Part shown: positions 47,055 to 56,662 of the stretch, piece by piece
How the letters are laid out: every line of letters begins with the position of its first letter
How positions within the stretch are numbered: position 1 is the first letter of the stretch
NCBI GenBank assembly: GCA_016713565.1
Contig: JADJOX010000008.1
Coordinates: 862,915-926,914, forward strand
Direction of reading: 5' to 3'
From: Ignavibacteriota bacterium
GTDB taxonomy: Bacteria > Bacteroidota > Ignavibacteria > Ignavibacteriales > Melioribacteraceae
DNA length: 64,000 nucleotides
Made by a program: the position numbers and the translations under genes
Notes under the pieces: model-generated
Database searches by the model: none
Told to the model about the DNA's origin: nothing
The model's input: the letters and a program-made list of their open reading frames with translations, nothing else

Positions 47055-48075
47055 TATTGATTCCATTGTATTAAAATTATTACTTCTAACAGTTTTTCTT
47101 TCGAGTTGTAGTTCCCAACAAAAAAGATTTGAATTTTCTTTTGAGGGAACTACGATGGGAACTTCTTATTCAATCAAGGTTCTTGATAACGAAGATTCCA
47201 AAAAGATTTTTAATCTTGGTAAAAGAATAGACAGCGTTTTAGTCGATGTAAATAATAAAATGTCGACATACATTCCAACTTCGGAACTTTCAGTATTAAA
47301 CTCAACGAAATCCAATGATTGGATAAATCTCACTGAAGATTTGGCACATGTTCTTAATACATCAAAACGAATTTCCGAAGAAAGCGGCGGAAGTTTTGAT
47401 ATTACAGTAGGTCCATTAGTTAATCTTTGGGGTTTTGGTCCAATTAAAAAAGACGATGAAATTCCGGATCAAAAACTGATAGATGAAACATTAAAGTATG
47501 TTGGTATTGATAAAATAGAATTGGATTATTCCGGTAAACGAATAAGAAAAATCAATCCGAATGTTTACTGTGATCTTTCAGCAATAGCAAAAGGTTTCGG
47601 CGTAGATAAAGTTTCTCTTTTTATAGAAAGTTTGGGAATTAAAGATTACATGGTTGAAATAGGCGGCGAAGTTAGAACAAAAGGCAAAAACGTAAATAAT
47701 GAATTATGGCATATCGGAATTTCATCTCCATCTTCGGAAGGACTGCAAAAAATTCTAGAAATCTCCGATCATTCAATTGCGACTTCGGGCGATTATTATA
47801 ATTATTTTGAAAAAGACGGTGTCAGATATTCCCATACAATTGAACCGAAAACCGGAAAGCCGATAACGCATAAGTTAGCAAGCGTAACTGTAATTGACAA
47901 GGATTGCGAGGAAGCAGACGCTTATGCCACAACAATTGATGTTATGGGTCCAGACGCAGGATATGAATTTGCATTGAAATATAAACTTCCAGTCTTTATG
48001 ATTGTAAGAGAGAAAGATAAATTTATTGAAAAACAAACTCCTCAATTTGAGGAATTTATTAAAAAGGGTAATTAA
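47023..48075 (+). CDS. apbE: FAD:protein FMN transferase ApbE, lipoprotein
   Basis: 350 residues. Signal peptide with lipobox LSSCSS (Cys about 29), then the ApbE domain with GTTMGTSYSIKV, NNKMSTYIPTSEL, SGGSFDITVGPLVNLWGF, AKGFGVDKVS and the metal-binding GDYYNYFEKDG...THKLASVTV. It transfers FMN from FAD to Thr in NqrB and NqrC, exactly the modification the neighbouring nqr operon needs. The start overlaps the CBS gene; no closer SD-served ATG is available in frame. Confidence 0.93.
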   Translation: MKIGNGIRIFNIDSIVLKLLLLTVFLSSCSSQQKRFEFSFEGTTMGTSYSIKVLDNEDSKKIFNLGKRIDSVLVDVNNKMSTYIPTSELSVLNSTKSNDWINLTEDLAHVLNTSKRISEESGGSFDITVGPLVNLWGFGPIKKDDEIPDQKLIDETLKYVGIDKIELDYSGKRIRKINPNVYCDLSAIAKGFGVDKVSLFIESLGIKDYMVEIGGEVRTKGKNVNNELWHIGISSPSSEGLQKILEISDHSIATSGDYYNYFEKDGVRYSHTIEPKTGKPITHKLASVTVIDKDCEEADAYATTIDVMGPDAGYEFALKYKLPVFMIVREKDKFIEKQTPQFEEFIKKGN

Positions 48076-48294
48076 ATGACTCAGCTTTTTGTAATGATAG
48101 GATTTTTCAGCGCCGCAATTTTAATTTTTGCAATAGGTCTTCATTTCAGTAAATATAAAAAGAGAGAAAACGCGGGATGCTGCGGAGGCGGACATTGTTC
48201 AACCGACGGCGGACCTCATTCATGCTATGCTTCAAAATCTGAATTTGTTGATAATTATGAGAAAATTAAATCAGGCGAATTAAAAGTTAAATAG
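48076..48294 (+). CDS. NqrM-like Cys-rich small membrane protein
   Basis: 72 residues: an N-terminal membrane helix (LFVMIGFFSAAILIFAIGL), a Lys-rich stretch, then a cysteine cluster with Cys35, Cys36, Cys41 and Cys50 (AGCCGGGHCSTDGGPHSCYA) and a short acidic-to-basic tail. Size, topology and four cysteines recall NqrM, which delivers iron for the NqrD/NqrE centre and is encoded after nqrF-apbE in Vibrio. Here the stop of apbE runs straight into the ATG (TAAATG). The cysteine spacing is not identical to Vibrio NqrM, so the assignment rests on size, topology and place. Confidence 0.7.
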   Translation: MTQLFVMIGFFSAAILIFAIGLHFSKYKKRENAGCCGGGHCSTDGGPHSCYASKSEFVDNYEKIKSGELKVK

Positions 48295-48368
48295 ATAATA
48301 AGAAAATTTTATTAAGCTATAATTCAAACGCCCATATAAAGAAATTATTTATTTAAATGAATTTATTT

Positions 48369-48405
48369 AAGCCCTCAAAAAGTTATAAAATTTGTGGGTT
48401 TTTAA
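48369..48405 (+). terminator. Terminator after the apbE/nqrM-like genes
   Basis: Interrupted stem AAGCCC-T-CAAA / TTTG-T-GGGTTT followed by TTTAAT. Moderate quality; marks the end of the nqr maturation genes before the convergent rlpA. Confidence 0.6.
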
Positions 48406-48421
48406 TATTTACGCATCAAAA

Positions 48422-49075
48422 TTAATTTTCAATTTGTTTAACAAAGCCATCAATCCCTTTTGATTTTAATTCATTCATAAGTTCGGCGGCTTCGTTCTTA
48501 TCCGTAAATAACCCAACATAAATACGGTAATATTTTTCCCCGTTAACCATTACACCTACAACTCTTGAATCAATTATTCCTGAACTGACATTAATTGCGT
48601 CATTCTTATTTTTAAATGAACCGACCTGAACAGAATAATGCGGAACTTTAATATCTCTTGGCATATTTGATGAGGTTGTTTTGCTTAAAAGTCTTAACTC
48701 AACTTGCGCAGAGCCGGCGCTTATCATATCAATATTTTGAGCGGCCTTTTGGGAAAGATCAATAATTCGGTCTTTCATGTAAGGACCGCGGTCGTTTATC
48801 CTTACAATTACAGATTTATTGTTTTCTTTATTTATTACGCGAACAATGCTGTTAAAAGGCAACGTTCTGTGCGCGGCAGTCATTTCATTTTTATTGTAAG
48901 TTTCACCGCTTGCGGTTGATTTTCCGTGAAAATCGCTTCCGTACCAGCTCGCTATTCCGTCTTCAATTAAAACACCTTCAACATTTTCATATTCTGAAAA
49001 TTCTTTTGAGGATGAACATGAAATTAAATAAAGAGAAAAAACAATTAATATTATTATTTTTTTAAGATTTTGCAT
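48422..49075 (-). CDS. rlpA: RlpA-family lytic transglycosylase with SPOR domain
   Basis: 217 residues. Lipobox in YLISCSSS (about Cys20), a double-psi beta barrel with GIASWYGSDFHGKSTASGE and VIVRINDRGPYMKDRIIDLS (catalytic Asp/His surroundings), and a C-terminal SPOR domain (PHYSVQVGSFKNKNDA) that binds denuded septal peptidoglycan. Acts in daughter-cell separation at the septum, outer-membrane anchored. Adjacent to a YciI-like gene in the same direction, 3 bp apart. Confidence 0.94.
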   Translation of the reverse strand: MQNLKKIIILIVFSLYLISCSSSKEFSEYENVEGVLIEDGIASWYGSDFHGKSTASGETYNKNEMTAAHRTLPFNSIVRVINKENNKSVIVRINDRGPYMKDRIIDLSQKAAQNIDMISAGSAQVELRLLSKTTSSNMPRDIKVPHYSVQVGSFKNKNDAINVSSGIIDSRVVGVMVNGEKYYRIYVGLFTDKNEAAELMNELKSKGIDGFVKQIEN

Positions 49076-49078
49076 CTT

Positions 49079-49549
49079 TTAGTTTCCAAGTATTGATTTT
49101 TTTACAAGAGTTTTACTTAATTCGTTAACTTCCATTAACGCCGCGGTTCCGTACCAAGGAATTAATTCCATTGATAATGTTTCTTGCTGAATTGCAGGAT
49201 CGGTTTCAGTCAATTTCTTTGCTTCATCCAAATTTTCCACGTCAAAAATATAAATTCCTCGAAGTTCGCCATCATTTAAAAATGGTCCTGCCAAAACCAA
49301 TTTACCTTCATCTGCTAAACGAAATATATTTGTTAGATGCGCGTTCATAAGTTCGGCTCTTTTTGTAGAATCAATGTCTTTATTAGGTCCTCGTTTCAAA
49401 AATGCCATCACGTATTTTTTCATTCCATATTCGTCAGCGCCGTATTTTTGCGCTTTTACGCTGTCATATTTAACTTCAGTATTTGTTTGTGAAAAAGTTA
49501 ATGATGTAACAAGTACTAAAAGCAGGCATATATTTATTTTGATATTCAT
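49079..49549 (-). CDS. YciI-like (YCII-related) protein with signal peptide
   Basis: 156 residues: signal peptide (cleavage after SLTFSQ), then a ferredoxin-like alpha+beta domain with KKYVMAFLKRGPNKD, HLTNIFRLADEGKLVLAGPF and GIYIFDVENLDEAKKL, ending with a conserved WY.TAAL. YciI proteins hold a His-Asp pair and are of unclear reaction (dehydrochlorinase or dioxygenase-like). Export is unusual in the family. It precedes rlpA. Confidence 0.86.
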   Translation of the reverse strand: MNIKINICLLLVLVTSLTFSQTNTEVKYDSVKAQKYGADEYGMKKYVMAFLKRGPNKDIDSTKRAELMNAHLTNIFRLADEGKLVLAGPFLNDGELRGIYIFDVENLDEAKKLTETDPAIQQETLSMELIPWYGTAALMEVNELSKTLVKKSILGN

Positions 49550-49558
49550 AAACTTCCT

Positions 49559-50002
49559 TTAATTTGTTTGTTCTAATTTGAATCTTAACCTTAAAATTCC
49601 GTTTTCAAATCCGGTTGAAATAACTTTAAATCTTCCGATTTCATTTGTGTTTGCCACGTGCTGACCAATACATGGACAAGCATCGTACTCTCCGACTTTT
49701 ATTATTCTAACATTTTCCGTAACACCCTCGGGCAGCTTTTGAAGATTGTATAACTTTTGCGCGATTTCAAAATCTATTATTTCTTCGGTAACGTTTAAAT
49801 TTTGACTTATTATATCATTTACTTTTTTTTCCAATTCAATAACTTCAGTTTCTGTTAGATCTCTTTCAAAATGATAATCGCATTTTGATTTTTTCTTTTC
49901 CAAGTGAGCCGAAAAAGATCTGCCTTTGTTGAACATTCTAACCATTGTTTGATTTAAAATATGTTCTGCCGTATGCATTTGCGGATGATATTCTTTTGCC
50001 AT
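49559..50002 (-). CDS. AlaX-like alanyl-tRNA editing domain protein
   Basis: 147 residues starting MAKEYHPQMHTAEHIL; this ATG has AGAGACAA before it and gives the usual AlaX start, whereas a longer frame would reach into the divergent promoter region. The zinc-site motifs are HTAEHIL (HxxxH) and CPCIGQHV (Cys-x3-His). Related domains clear Ser- or Gly-tRNA(Ala). Other synthetase parts are missing, so it is a free-standing editing factor. Divergent to the LMW-PTP gene with a 91-bp spacer. Confidence 0.9.
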   Translation of the reverse strand: MAKEYHPQMHTAEHILNQTMVRMFNKGRSFSAHLEKKKSKCDYHFERDLTETEVIELEKKVNDIISQNLNVTEEIIDFEIAQKLYNLQKLPEGVTENVRIIKVGEYDACPCIGQHVANTNEIGRFKVISTGFENGILRLRFKLEQTN

Positions 50003-50093
50003 TTGTCTCTTAAATTTAGTTGAACAAAGTTTTTCAATATTTGATATTTTTATTAACAAAAATATAATAACTGAAGGGAATATAGAAAAATTT

Positions 50094-50603
50094 ATGATAA
50101 AAGTAATTTTTGTATGTATGGGAAATATTTGCAGATCTCCAAGCGGAGAAGCAGTAATGAATAAATTTGTTAAAAAAGCGGGACTTGAAAATGAAATTGA
50201 ATGCGATTCCGCCGGAACAATAGCGTATCACGAAGGGGAGCAAGCTGACGCAAGAATGAAACGCCACGCGATAAAACGCGGTTACAGATTAACAAGCGTA
50301 GCCAGAAAATTCAGAGAAATTGATTTTGAAAAATTTGATTATATAATTGCGATGGATAACAATAATTTAAGGGATCTGCAGTCGTTCGACCGTGAGAAAA
50401 GTTATTCAAATAAAATATTTAAAATGACGGATTTTGCCGCTGAGAAAAAATATAATGAAGTTCCCGATCCATATTACAGCGGTCCAGAAGGTTTTGAATT
50501 GGTTCTGGATATATTAGAAGTTTCATGCGCCGGATTGTTGGAGAAAATTATAATTGACCACGGACTTACAAGAAAAAGCAAAGAAACGGAAAATGCCGGA
50601 TAA
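50094..50603 (+). CDS. Low-molecular-weight protein tyrosine phosphatase
   Basis: 169 residues with the P-loop VCMGNICRS (C8 to R14, CX5R) at the N-terminus and the acid Asp in DPYYSGPEGF. Cytoplasmic. The 3' end overlaps the fructosamine kinase gene by 11 bp, so both are made from one transcript. LMW-PTPs paired with a fructosamine kinase are a recurring arrangement and may remove phosphate during protein deglycation. Confidence 0.95.
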   Translation: MIKVIFVCMGNICRSPSGEAVMNKFVKKAGLENEIECDSAGTIAYHEGEQADARMKRHAIKRGYRLTSVARKFREIDFEKFDYIIAMDNNNLRDLQSFDREKSYSNKIFKMTDFAAEKKYNEVPDPYYSGPEGFELVLDILEVSCAGLLEKIIIDHGLTRKSKETENAG

Positions 50604-51432
50604 GTTAGAAGAAATATTAAACGGTAAAATTATATCTAAAAATTTTGCCGGCGGCGGATGTATTGCCGATGCTCAAATTGTTACAACCGAAAATGGAACA
50701 AAGTATTTTGTAAAACAATATTCAAATCCAAAAGTAAATAAAACCGAAGCAAATGGATTGAAGGAAATAGGAAATTCTAAAACTATAAGAGTTCCTAAAA
50801 TTATTTTTGTAAATGATGAATTTTTGATTCTAGAATTCATTGAGCAGAAATCCAAGACTAAAAATTTTAGTCAAATGTTTGGAATTCAGTTTGCGAGAAT
50901 GCATAAATACGAATCAGATAAATTTGGTTTTTACGAAGATAATTTCTGTGGATCAACACCGCAGAAAAATACACACCAATGTGAAAATTGGACAGAATTT
51001 TATTTCGAAAACCGTTTACTGTTTCAATTCAATCTCGCGGAAAAGAACGGATACGCGAATTCAGAATTAAGAAATGAGTTCTCAAAAATTGAGAAGAATA
51101 TAAATAAAATTTTGGAAGGAAGTGAAGGTGTTCCCGCGCTATTGCACGGTGATTTATGGAGCGGAAATTATATTTCAGACGAATGCGGAAATCCGTGCTT
51201 AATTGATCCGGCGGTTTATTACGGTAACCGTGAAGCTGATCTTGCGATGACAAAATTATTCGGCGGATTTGATCATGACTTTTATGCCGCGTATAACGAT
51301 GAATTTCCACTTGCCGAAAATTGGAAATACCGTGAAAATATTTATAAGCTATATCACGTTTTCAATCACTTAAATTTATTTGGAATGGGATATTTATCTC
51401 AAGCAATAAATCTAATGAAATATTACAATTAA
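50593..51432 (+). CDS. Fructosamine/ketosamine-3-kinase
   Basis: 279 residues from MPDKLEEIL (ATG at 50593, preferred over an in-frame ATG 13 codons upstream that lies inside the phosphatase gene). The aminoglycoside-phosphotransferase-like fold shows GIQFARMHKYESDKFGFYEDNFCG, catalytic HGDLWSGNYISDE and IDPAVYYGNREADLAMTKLFGGF (Brenner and DFG-like Asp). It phosphorylates fructosamines on proteins or free amino acids, starting their breakdown, or protects against glycation. Overlap with LMW-PTP suggests a joint deglycation route. Confidence 0.92.
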   Translation: MPDKLEEILNGKIISKNFAGGGCIADAQIVTTENGTKYFVKQYSNPKVNKTEANGLKEIGNSKTIRVPKIIFVNDEFLILEFIEQKSKTKNFSQMFGIQFARMHKYESDKFGFYEDNFCGSTPQKNTHQCENWTEFYFENRLLFQFNLAEKNGYANSELRNEFSKIEKNINKILEGSEGVPALLHGDLWSGNYISDECGNPCLIDPAVYYGNREADLAMTKLFGGFDHDFYAAYNDEFPLAENWKYRENIYKLYHVFNHLNLFGMGYLSQAINLMKYYN

Positions 51433-51481
51433 TTTAATTTTCATTCACTTTGTCTAAATTCATAAAGTAAAAAGCTGACCA

Positions 51482-53308
51482 ATGCAAATATTAGATATAT
51501 TAAATTATGTTCAGAACAATGAAAACTCGGCATTTTTTTACACGCCAAATATTTTTAAAAACGAAAAGTCATATCTATTTAAAAAACCGATACAAATATT
51601 AAAAGCAAGCGGTAAAAAAGAAATATTAGAAACATTAAATAGTGTCGATTACATTCTGAAAAATAAAATAATGGGATTTGCAAAAATTCCTTATGAGTCC
51701 GGCTATCATTTTCAGCCAAAAGTAATTAGCAAAAAAAACAACAACGCGGAAATAACCTTTTACTTTTATGAAAGGAAAGAAGTTCAAATTTTAAATTCCG
51801 ATGAAATACATTATGATAAAGTTGATAAATTTTTGGGATTAAAAAATATTAAGAATTTTAAAATCAATATTGAAAAGGATGATTACGTAAAAAAAATAAA
51901 TAAAATAAAAAAACTCATATCAAAAGGCGATACTTATCAAATCAATTTTACAACCAGTGCCTCATTTGAATTAGCGCGTAAACCGATTTCAATTTTTCTT
52001 CAGGGGATATTTAACCAATCCGCAAAATACTCGGCATTTATAAATTCGGAAAATGAGTTTGTTATTTCTTTTTCGCCCGAATTATTTTTTGAAACTGATT
52101 ATAAAACCATAATCAGCAAACCCATGAAGGGAACAATGAAGCGAAACGGCGATCCGCAGAATGATGAAAAATCAGAAAAACAAATTTTATCTGACGAAAA
52201 AAATTTAGCTGAAAATGTTATGATCGTCGATCTACTTAGAAATGATATTGGAAAAATATCAAAAGTAAATTCCGTTAAAGTTGAAAAATTGTACGATTTA
52301 GAAAAGTATGAAACACTTTATCAATTGACTTCAACAATAAGCGGAAAATTAAAGGAAAATAAACTTAGCGAAATTATTAAGAACCTTTTCCCAAGCGGCT
52401 CAATAACCGGCGCGCCGAAAATCCGATCTATGCAAATTATTTCTGATTTGGAAAAATCACCTAGAAATATATATACAGGTTCAATCGGAATATTCTCAAA
52501 TAAAAATGCTGTTTTCAATATTCCAATTAGAACTATTGTTGTTAATAAAAAAAATAATTCCGGCTTACTTGGTTTAGGCAGCGGGATTGTTTGGGATAGT
52601 AATCCCGATAATGAATACAAAGAAGTTCTTCTAAAGGGAAAGTTTATAAAGCAGACAAAATATTTTGAACTTCTGGAAACAATTTTATTTGAAAACGGAA
52701 AATACTTTTTGTTGGATTATCATATTGCCAGATTAAAAAAATCGGCACAAAATTTAATTTTTAATTTTGACGAAACAATAATATTTAGTGAATTGGAAAA
52801 ACTTAAATCCGTTTTTAACAAAGACAAATCATATAAAGTTAGATTGACGCTTAACAAATGGGGCTTAATTAAGACCGAATATCAAATAGTTGAGAAATTA
52901 AAATCTAATGTTAAAGTCATTCTTAGTAAAAAAAGAATGTGTTCTGAAAATAAATTTTTATATAACAAAACTACGTTTAGACCTTGGGACGCGCAACTGT
53001 TAAAGCAAAAAAATAACGGATATGATGAAGTTATTTTTATAAATAAAAATAATGAACTGCTTGAAGGCACATTTACAAACATTGTTGTAAAATTAGAGGA
53101 AAAATTATTTACTCCGCCCTTAGATAAGAAAATATTGAACGGATGTTTTAGAGAATACCTAATTCAAAATAAAATCTGTGTTGAAAAAAATATTACGTTA
53201 CATGAATTAAAAAATGCCGATGAAATTTACTTGGTAAATTCACTAAGAAAAAAGATAAATGTTAAAGAAGTTTATGATCAAGAACATAATTTAATTATCA
53301 GAAAATGA
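51482..53308 (+). CDS. pabB: Fused aminodeoxychorismate synthase component I and 4-amino-4-deoxychorismate lyase
   Basis: 608 residues. The N-terminal chorismate-binding part (about 1-400) has KKLISKGDTYQINFT, SFSPELFFETDYKTIISKPMKGTMKRNG with the PabB Lys of the P-x-K-G-T motif, and SGSITGAPKIRSMQII. From about residue 405 a class IV aminotransferase-like PabC domain follows (LLDYHIARLKKSAQ, GYDEVIFINKNNELLEGTFTNIVV). Together they convert chorismate to p-aminobenzoate for folate. Such fusion is common in Bacteroidota. The glutaminase (PabA) is not adjacent. Stand-alone gene. Confidence 0.93.
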   Translation: MQILDILNYVQNNENSAFFYTPNIFKNEKSYLFKKPIQILKASGKKEILETLNSVDYILKNKIMGFAKIPYESGYHFQPKVISKKNNNAEITFYFYERKEVQILNSDEIHYDKVDKFLGLKNIKNFKINIEKDDYVKKINKIKKLISKGDTYQINFTTSASFELARKPISIFLQGIFNQSAKYSAFINSENEFVISFSPELFFETDYKTIISKPMKGTMKRNGDPQNDEKSEKQILSDEKNLAENVMIVDLLRNDIGKISKVNSVKVEKLYDLEKYETLYQLTSTISGKLKENKLSEIIKNLFPSGSITGAPKIRSMQIISDLEKSPRNIYTGSIGIFSNKNAVFNIPIRTIVVNKKNNSGLLGLGSGIVWDSNPDNEYKEVLLKGKFIKQTKYFELLETILFENGKYFLLDYHIARLKKSAQNLIFNFDETIIFSELEKLKSVFNKDKSYKVRLTLNKWGLIKTEYQIVEKLKSNVKVILSKKRMCSENKFLYNKTTFRPWDAQLLKQKNNGYDEVIFINKNNELLEGTFTNIVVKLEEKLFTPPLDKKILNGCFREYLIQNKICVEKNITLHELKNADEIYLVNSLRKKINVKEVYDQEHNLIIRK

Positions 53309-53460
53309 TGAAATAAATTTAAATGTTGATTATACAGTGACTGAGGTTTATAGACAAAAGAGGCAGTTTTCATTAACTAAAAAATTATTATTTTTATAAT
53401 AATTGAAATTCGTTTAACGTATCTAAATTATAAATTCTTTCAATTAACTGCGGGATCAAA

Positions 53461-56400
53461 GTGAAAATTCAAATCGTTAAAACTGCACAAAAATTTGGTA
53501 TAACATATTCCGTAATATTACTGATTGCGTTTATTTTAATGGGCAATTCAGGTGAATCAAAAAAATTAAACGGCAGCGAAAAGACTTCATTTAAAGAAAT
53601 ATTAAAAGATTTCAAATCACCGAGTCAGGATTATGGAACAGTTCCATTCTACGTCTGGAATGGAAAAATGTCAAAGGAAAGAATTGAAAATGATCTCAAA
53701 GATTTTAAAGCGGTTGGTTACGGCGGAGTTTTTATTCATCCGCGCCCCGGATTGATTACCGAATATATATCTGACGAATGGTTTGATCTTTTTAATTTTA
53801 CACTGCAAAAAGCTAAAGAGCTAAACTTAAATATTTGGATATATGACGAAAATTCATATCCAAGCGGATTTGCCGGCGGACACGTTCCCGCGCAAATGCC
53901 GGAATCATATAATAACGGTCAGGCATTAAGTCCCGTTGACACAAACACAATTCCTCTTAATTATAAAGATTATTTCCTTTTATATGAAAAAACGAAAAAA
54001 GGATATAAAAACATTACAGAAGAAGCCAAAGATAAAGTTGGAAAAAACGGAGAGTACATTTTATTTAAAAAAGATTATTTTGAAAAATCCGGGTGGTTCG
54101 GCGGTTGGTCTTATGTTGATCTTTTATATAAAGGAGTAACCGAAAAATTTATTGATATTACGATGACAGGTTACAAAAAAATCGCGGGTGATGAATTTGG
54201 AAAATCTATTAAAGGCGTATTTACAGACGAACCTGAAATAAATACTCACGGCGGAATTAAATGGACTCCGGATTTGTTTGATTATTTCAAAAAATGTGGA
54301 ACTATGATTTGAGAGATTATTTACCATTACTTTACAAAGAAACGGGTGATTGGAAAAAAGTAAGGCATAATTATACACAAACATTACTTCAGTTATTTAT
54401 TGATAGATGGTCAATACCGCAGAATAAATTTTGTGAAGAAAATAATTTAATATTTACCGGTCATTACTGGGAACACGGATGGCCAAGTATGAAACTCGGC
54501 GGCGATAATATGGCGATGTACGCTTATCATCAAATGCCCGCAATTGATATGCTGTTTAATCAGTTTGATGAAGTATCAAACAGAGCGCAGTTCGGCAACA
54601 TCCGTTCGGTTAAGGAATTGGCAAGCGTCGCAAATCAATTGGGAAGAAGAAGAACACTTTCCGAAACATACGGCGGCGGCGGTTGGGAAGTGACATTTAA
54701 AGATTTAAAAAGATTAGGTGATTGGGAATTCGCGCTGGGAGTAAATTTTATGAATCAGCATCTTATTCATTATACTTTAACCGGAGCCAGAAAATATGAT
54801 TATCCTCCTTCATTTTCGTATCATACTCCTTATTTCAAATATTATAAAAATCTTAATGATTATTACAAAAGATTGTCATTTGTAATATCAGCAGGCGAAC
54901 AAAGAAATGATATTTTAATAATAGAACCGACAACTTCAGCGTGGCTTTATGATTCCTACATCAGCGCGTCAAAAAATAAAAAGATCGATACACTTGGATT
55001 AACATTCCAAAAATTTGTTACCGCTTTGGAAAAAAATCAAACTGAGTATGATCTCGGCTCTGAAGATATAATTAAAAATCTCGGATCGGTAAAAGACAAA
55101 AAATTTATTGTCGGAGAAAGGGAATACTCAACTGTTGTAATTTCCCCTTTTACTGAAAACTTAAATTTAAGCACCGTAAAATTATTGAAAGAATATATTT
55201 TATCCGGCGGTAAAGTAATTACATTTGCCAATCCTAAATTGGTAAACGGAGAATTGAATAAAGAAGTAAGCTCTTTGTTCAGCGCGAAGAAAAAAAATAT
55301 TTATCAATTTAAAAACTTGAGTGATGAAATAATTAAAAATTATTTTAATAATAATGATTTGGATATTAAAATAAATGGCGGCAATATTTATCATCACAGA
55401 AGATTATTGACTGACGGGCAGATATTGTTTTTGGTAAATTCAAGTTTGGATGACAGATCAAATTGTGAAATTACAATTAAAGGCAAAGACGCAAAATTGA
55501 TGAACTTGTTCAACGGAGAAATATTCGATTACAGTGAAACGAAATTAAACGATAAAATAAAATTTAATGTTGAAATTGAACCCGCCGGAAGCGCTTTATT
55601 TTATATTTCCGATTCAGAAATAAATGAATTTCCTCAATTTGATAAAATTGAAATGGATAAAATGACCGAAGTTAATTCAAGCCCGGAAATTAAAATTACC
55701 TCTGAAAAGCAAAACGTTTTAAATATTGACTTTTGTGATCTACAAGTCGGAGAAAATGAATATAAAGACCTGAATGTTTATAATACCGCCGCGAATGTTT
55801 TTAAAGCTCACGGATTTAAGGAAGGTAATCCATGGAATACTTCAGTACAATATAAAACTTCAATTTTAGACAGAAGAAATTTTGGAAATGAAACAGGATT
55901 TACGGCTTCATATAATTTTACTATTGAAGATGATTTTAATTTTGAGAACTTAACCGCCGTAGTTGAAAGACCTGAAAATTGGGAATTGTTCATCAACAAT
56001 AATAAAATTGAAAATGAAAAAAACGAATGGTGGCTTGATAAAGATTTTGGAGTTTATAAAATCGGACGATTTGTAAAAATAGGATTAAATAAAATTGATT
56101 TGAAATGTTATCCAATGAAAATCCACGCGGAGATTGAGCCGATTTATTTATTAGGTGATTTTTCAGTAGAGCCAAATGAAAAAGGCTGGAAAATCAAAAA
56201 GCCGAATTCTGTTTTAAAATTGGAAAGCTGGAAAAACCAGGGTATGCCATTTTATTCTTGGGATGTTAATTATGAAAAAGAATTTAACGTTAATAATAAA
56301 GCAAAAAAATATTGCGTTAAAATTGAAGATTGGAAAGGAACAGTTGCTTCGGTTAGCGTAAACGATAAAGATGCCGGAATAATTTTCCTTGATTCAGAAC

Positions 56401-56624
56401 CTTTGGATGTTTCCAAATTTATAAATGAAGGTAAAAATAAAGTTAATGTTAAAATAATAGGAAGTTTGAAAAATTTACTTGGACCGCATCATAAAAATCC
56501 CGTTCCTGGTTTGGTTAGTCCGTGGCATTGGCGCGGTATGGATAAATATCCTTCAGGAAGTGAATATCAAATGTTGGATTACGGATTATTCGGCAGCATT
56601 CGTTTATTTGAAGAAGCAAAATAA
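53461..56624 (+). pseudogene. GH106-like alpha-L-rhamnosidase-type glycosidase split by a frameshift
   Basis: Two parts in adjoining frames: codons 53461-54312 (GTG start, signal-anchor N-terminus, 283 residues) and 54294-56624 (776 residues). Joined, they give one enzyme of about 1050 residues. The first part holds PFYVWNGKMSKERIENDLKDF, the loop GGVFIHPRPGLITEYISDEWF and NIWIYDENSYPSGFAGG, and ends before the conserved FKK.WNYDLRDYLP. The second resumes MWNYDLRDYLPLLYKETGD, TGHYWEHGWPS, RRTLSETYGGGGWEVTF and SGAR.YDYPPSFSYHT. Six As at 54289-54294 would be seven in an intact gene (FKKMWNYD), so one A is missing. Family members release rhamnose or related deoxyhexoses from plant or rhamnogalacturonan-type glycans. 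Confidence 0.85.
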
Positions 56625-56662
56625 TTAAAAATTTACAGTAATTTTTATGAGTGAATACAAAT

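Noticed and set aside
54285..54300. Programmed -1 ribosomal frameshift in the GH106-like gene
   Set aside because: The A-run is suggestive, but no stimulatory structure was seen and such glycosidases are not known to use recoding; a missing A is simpler.
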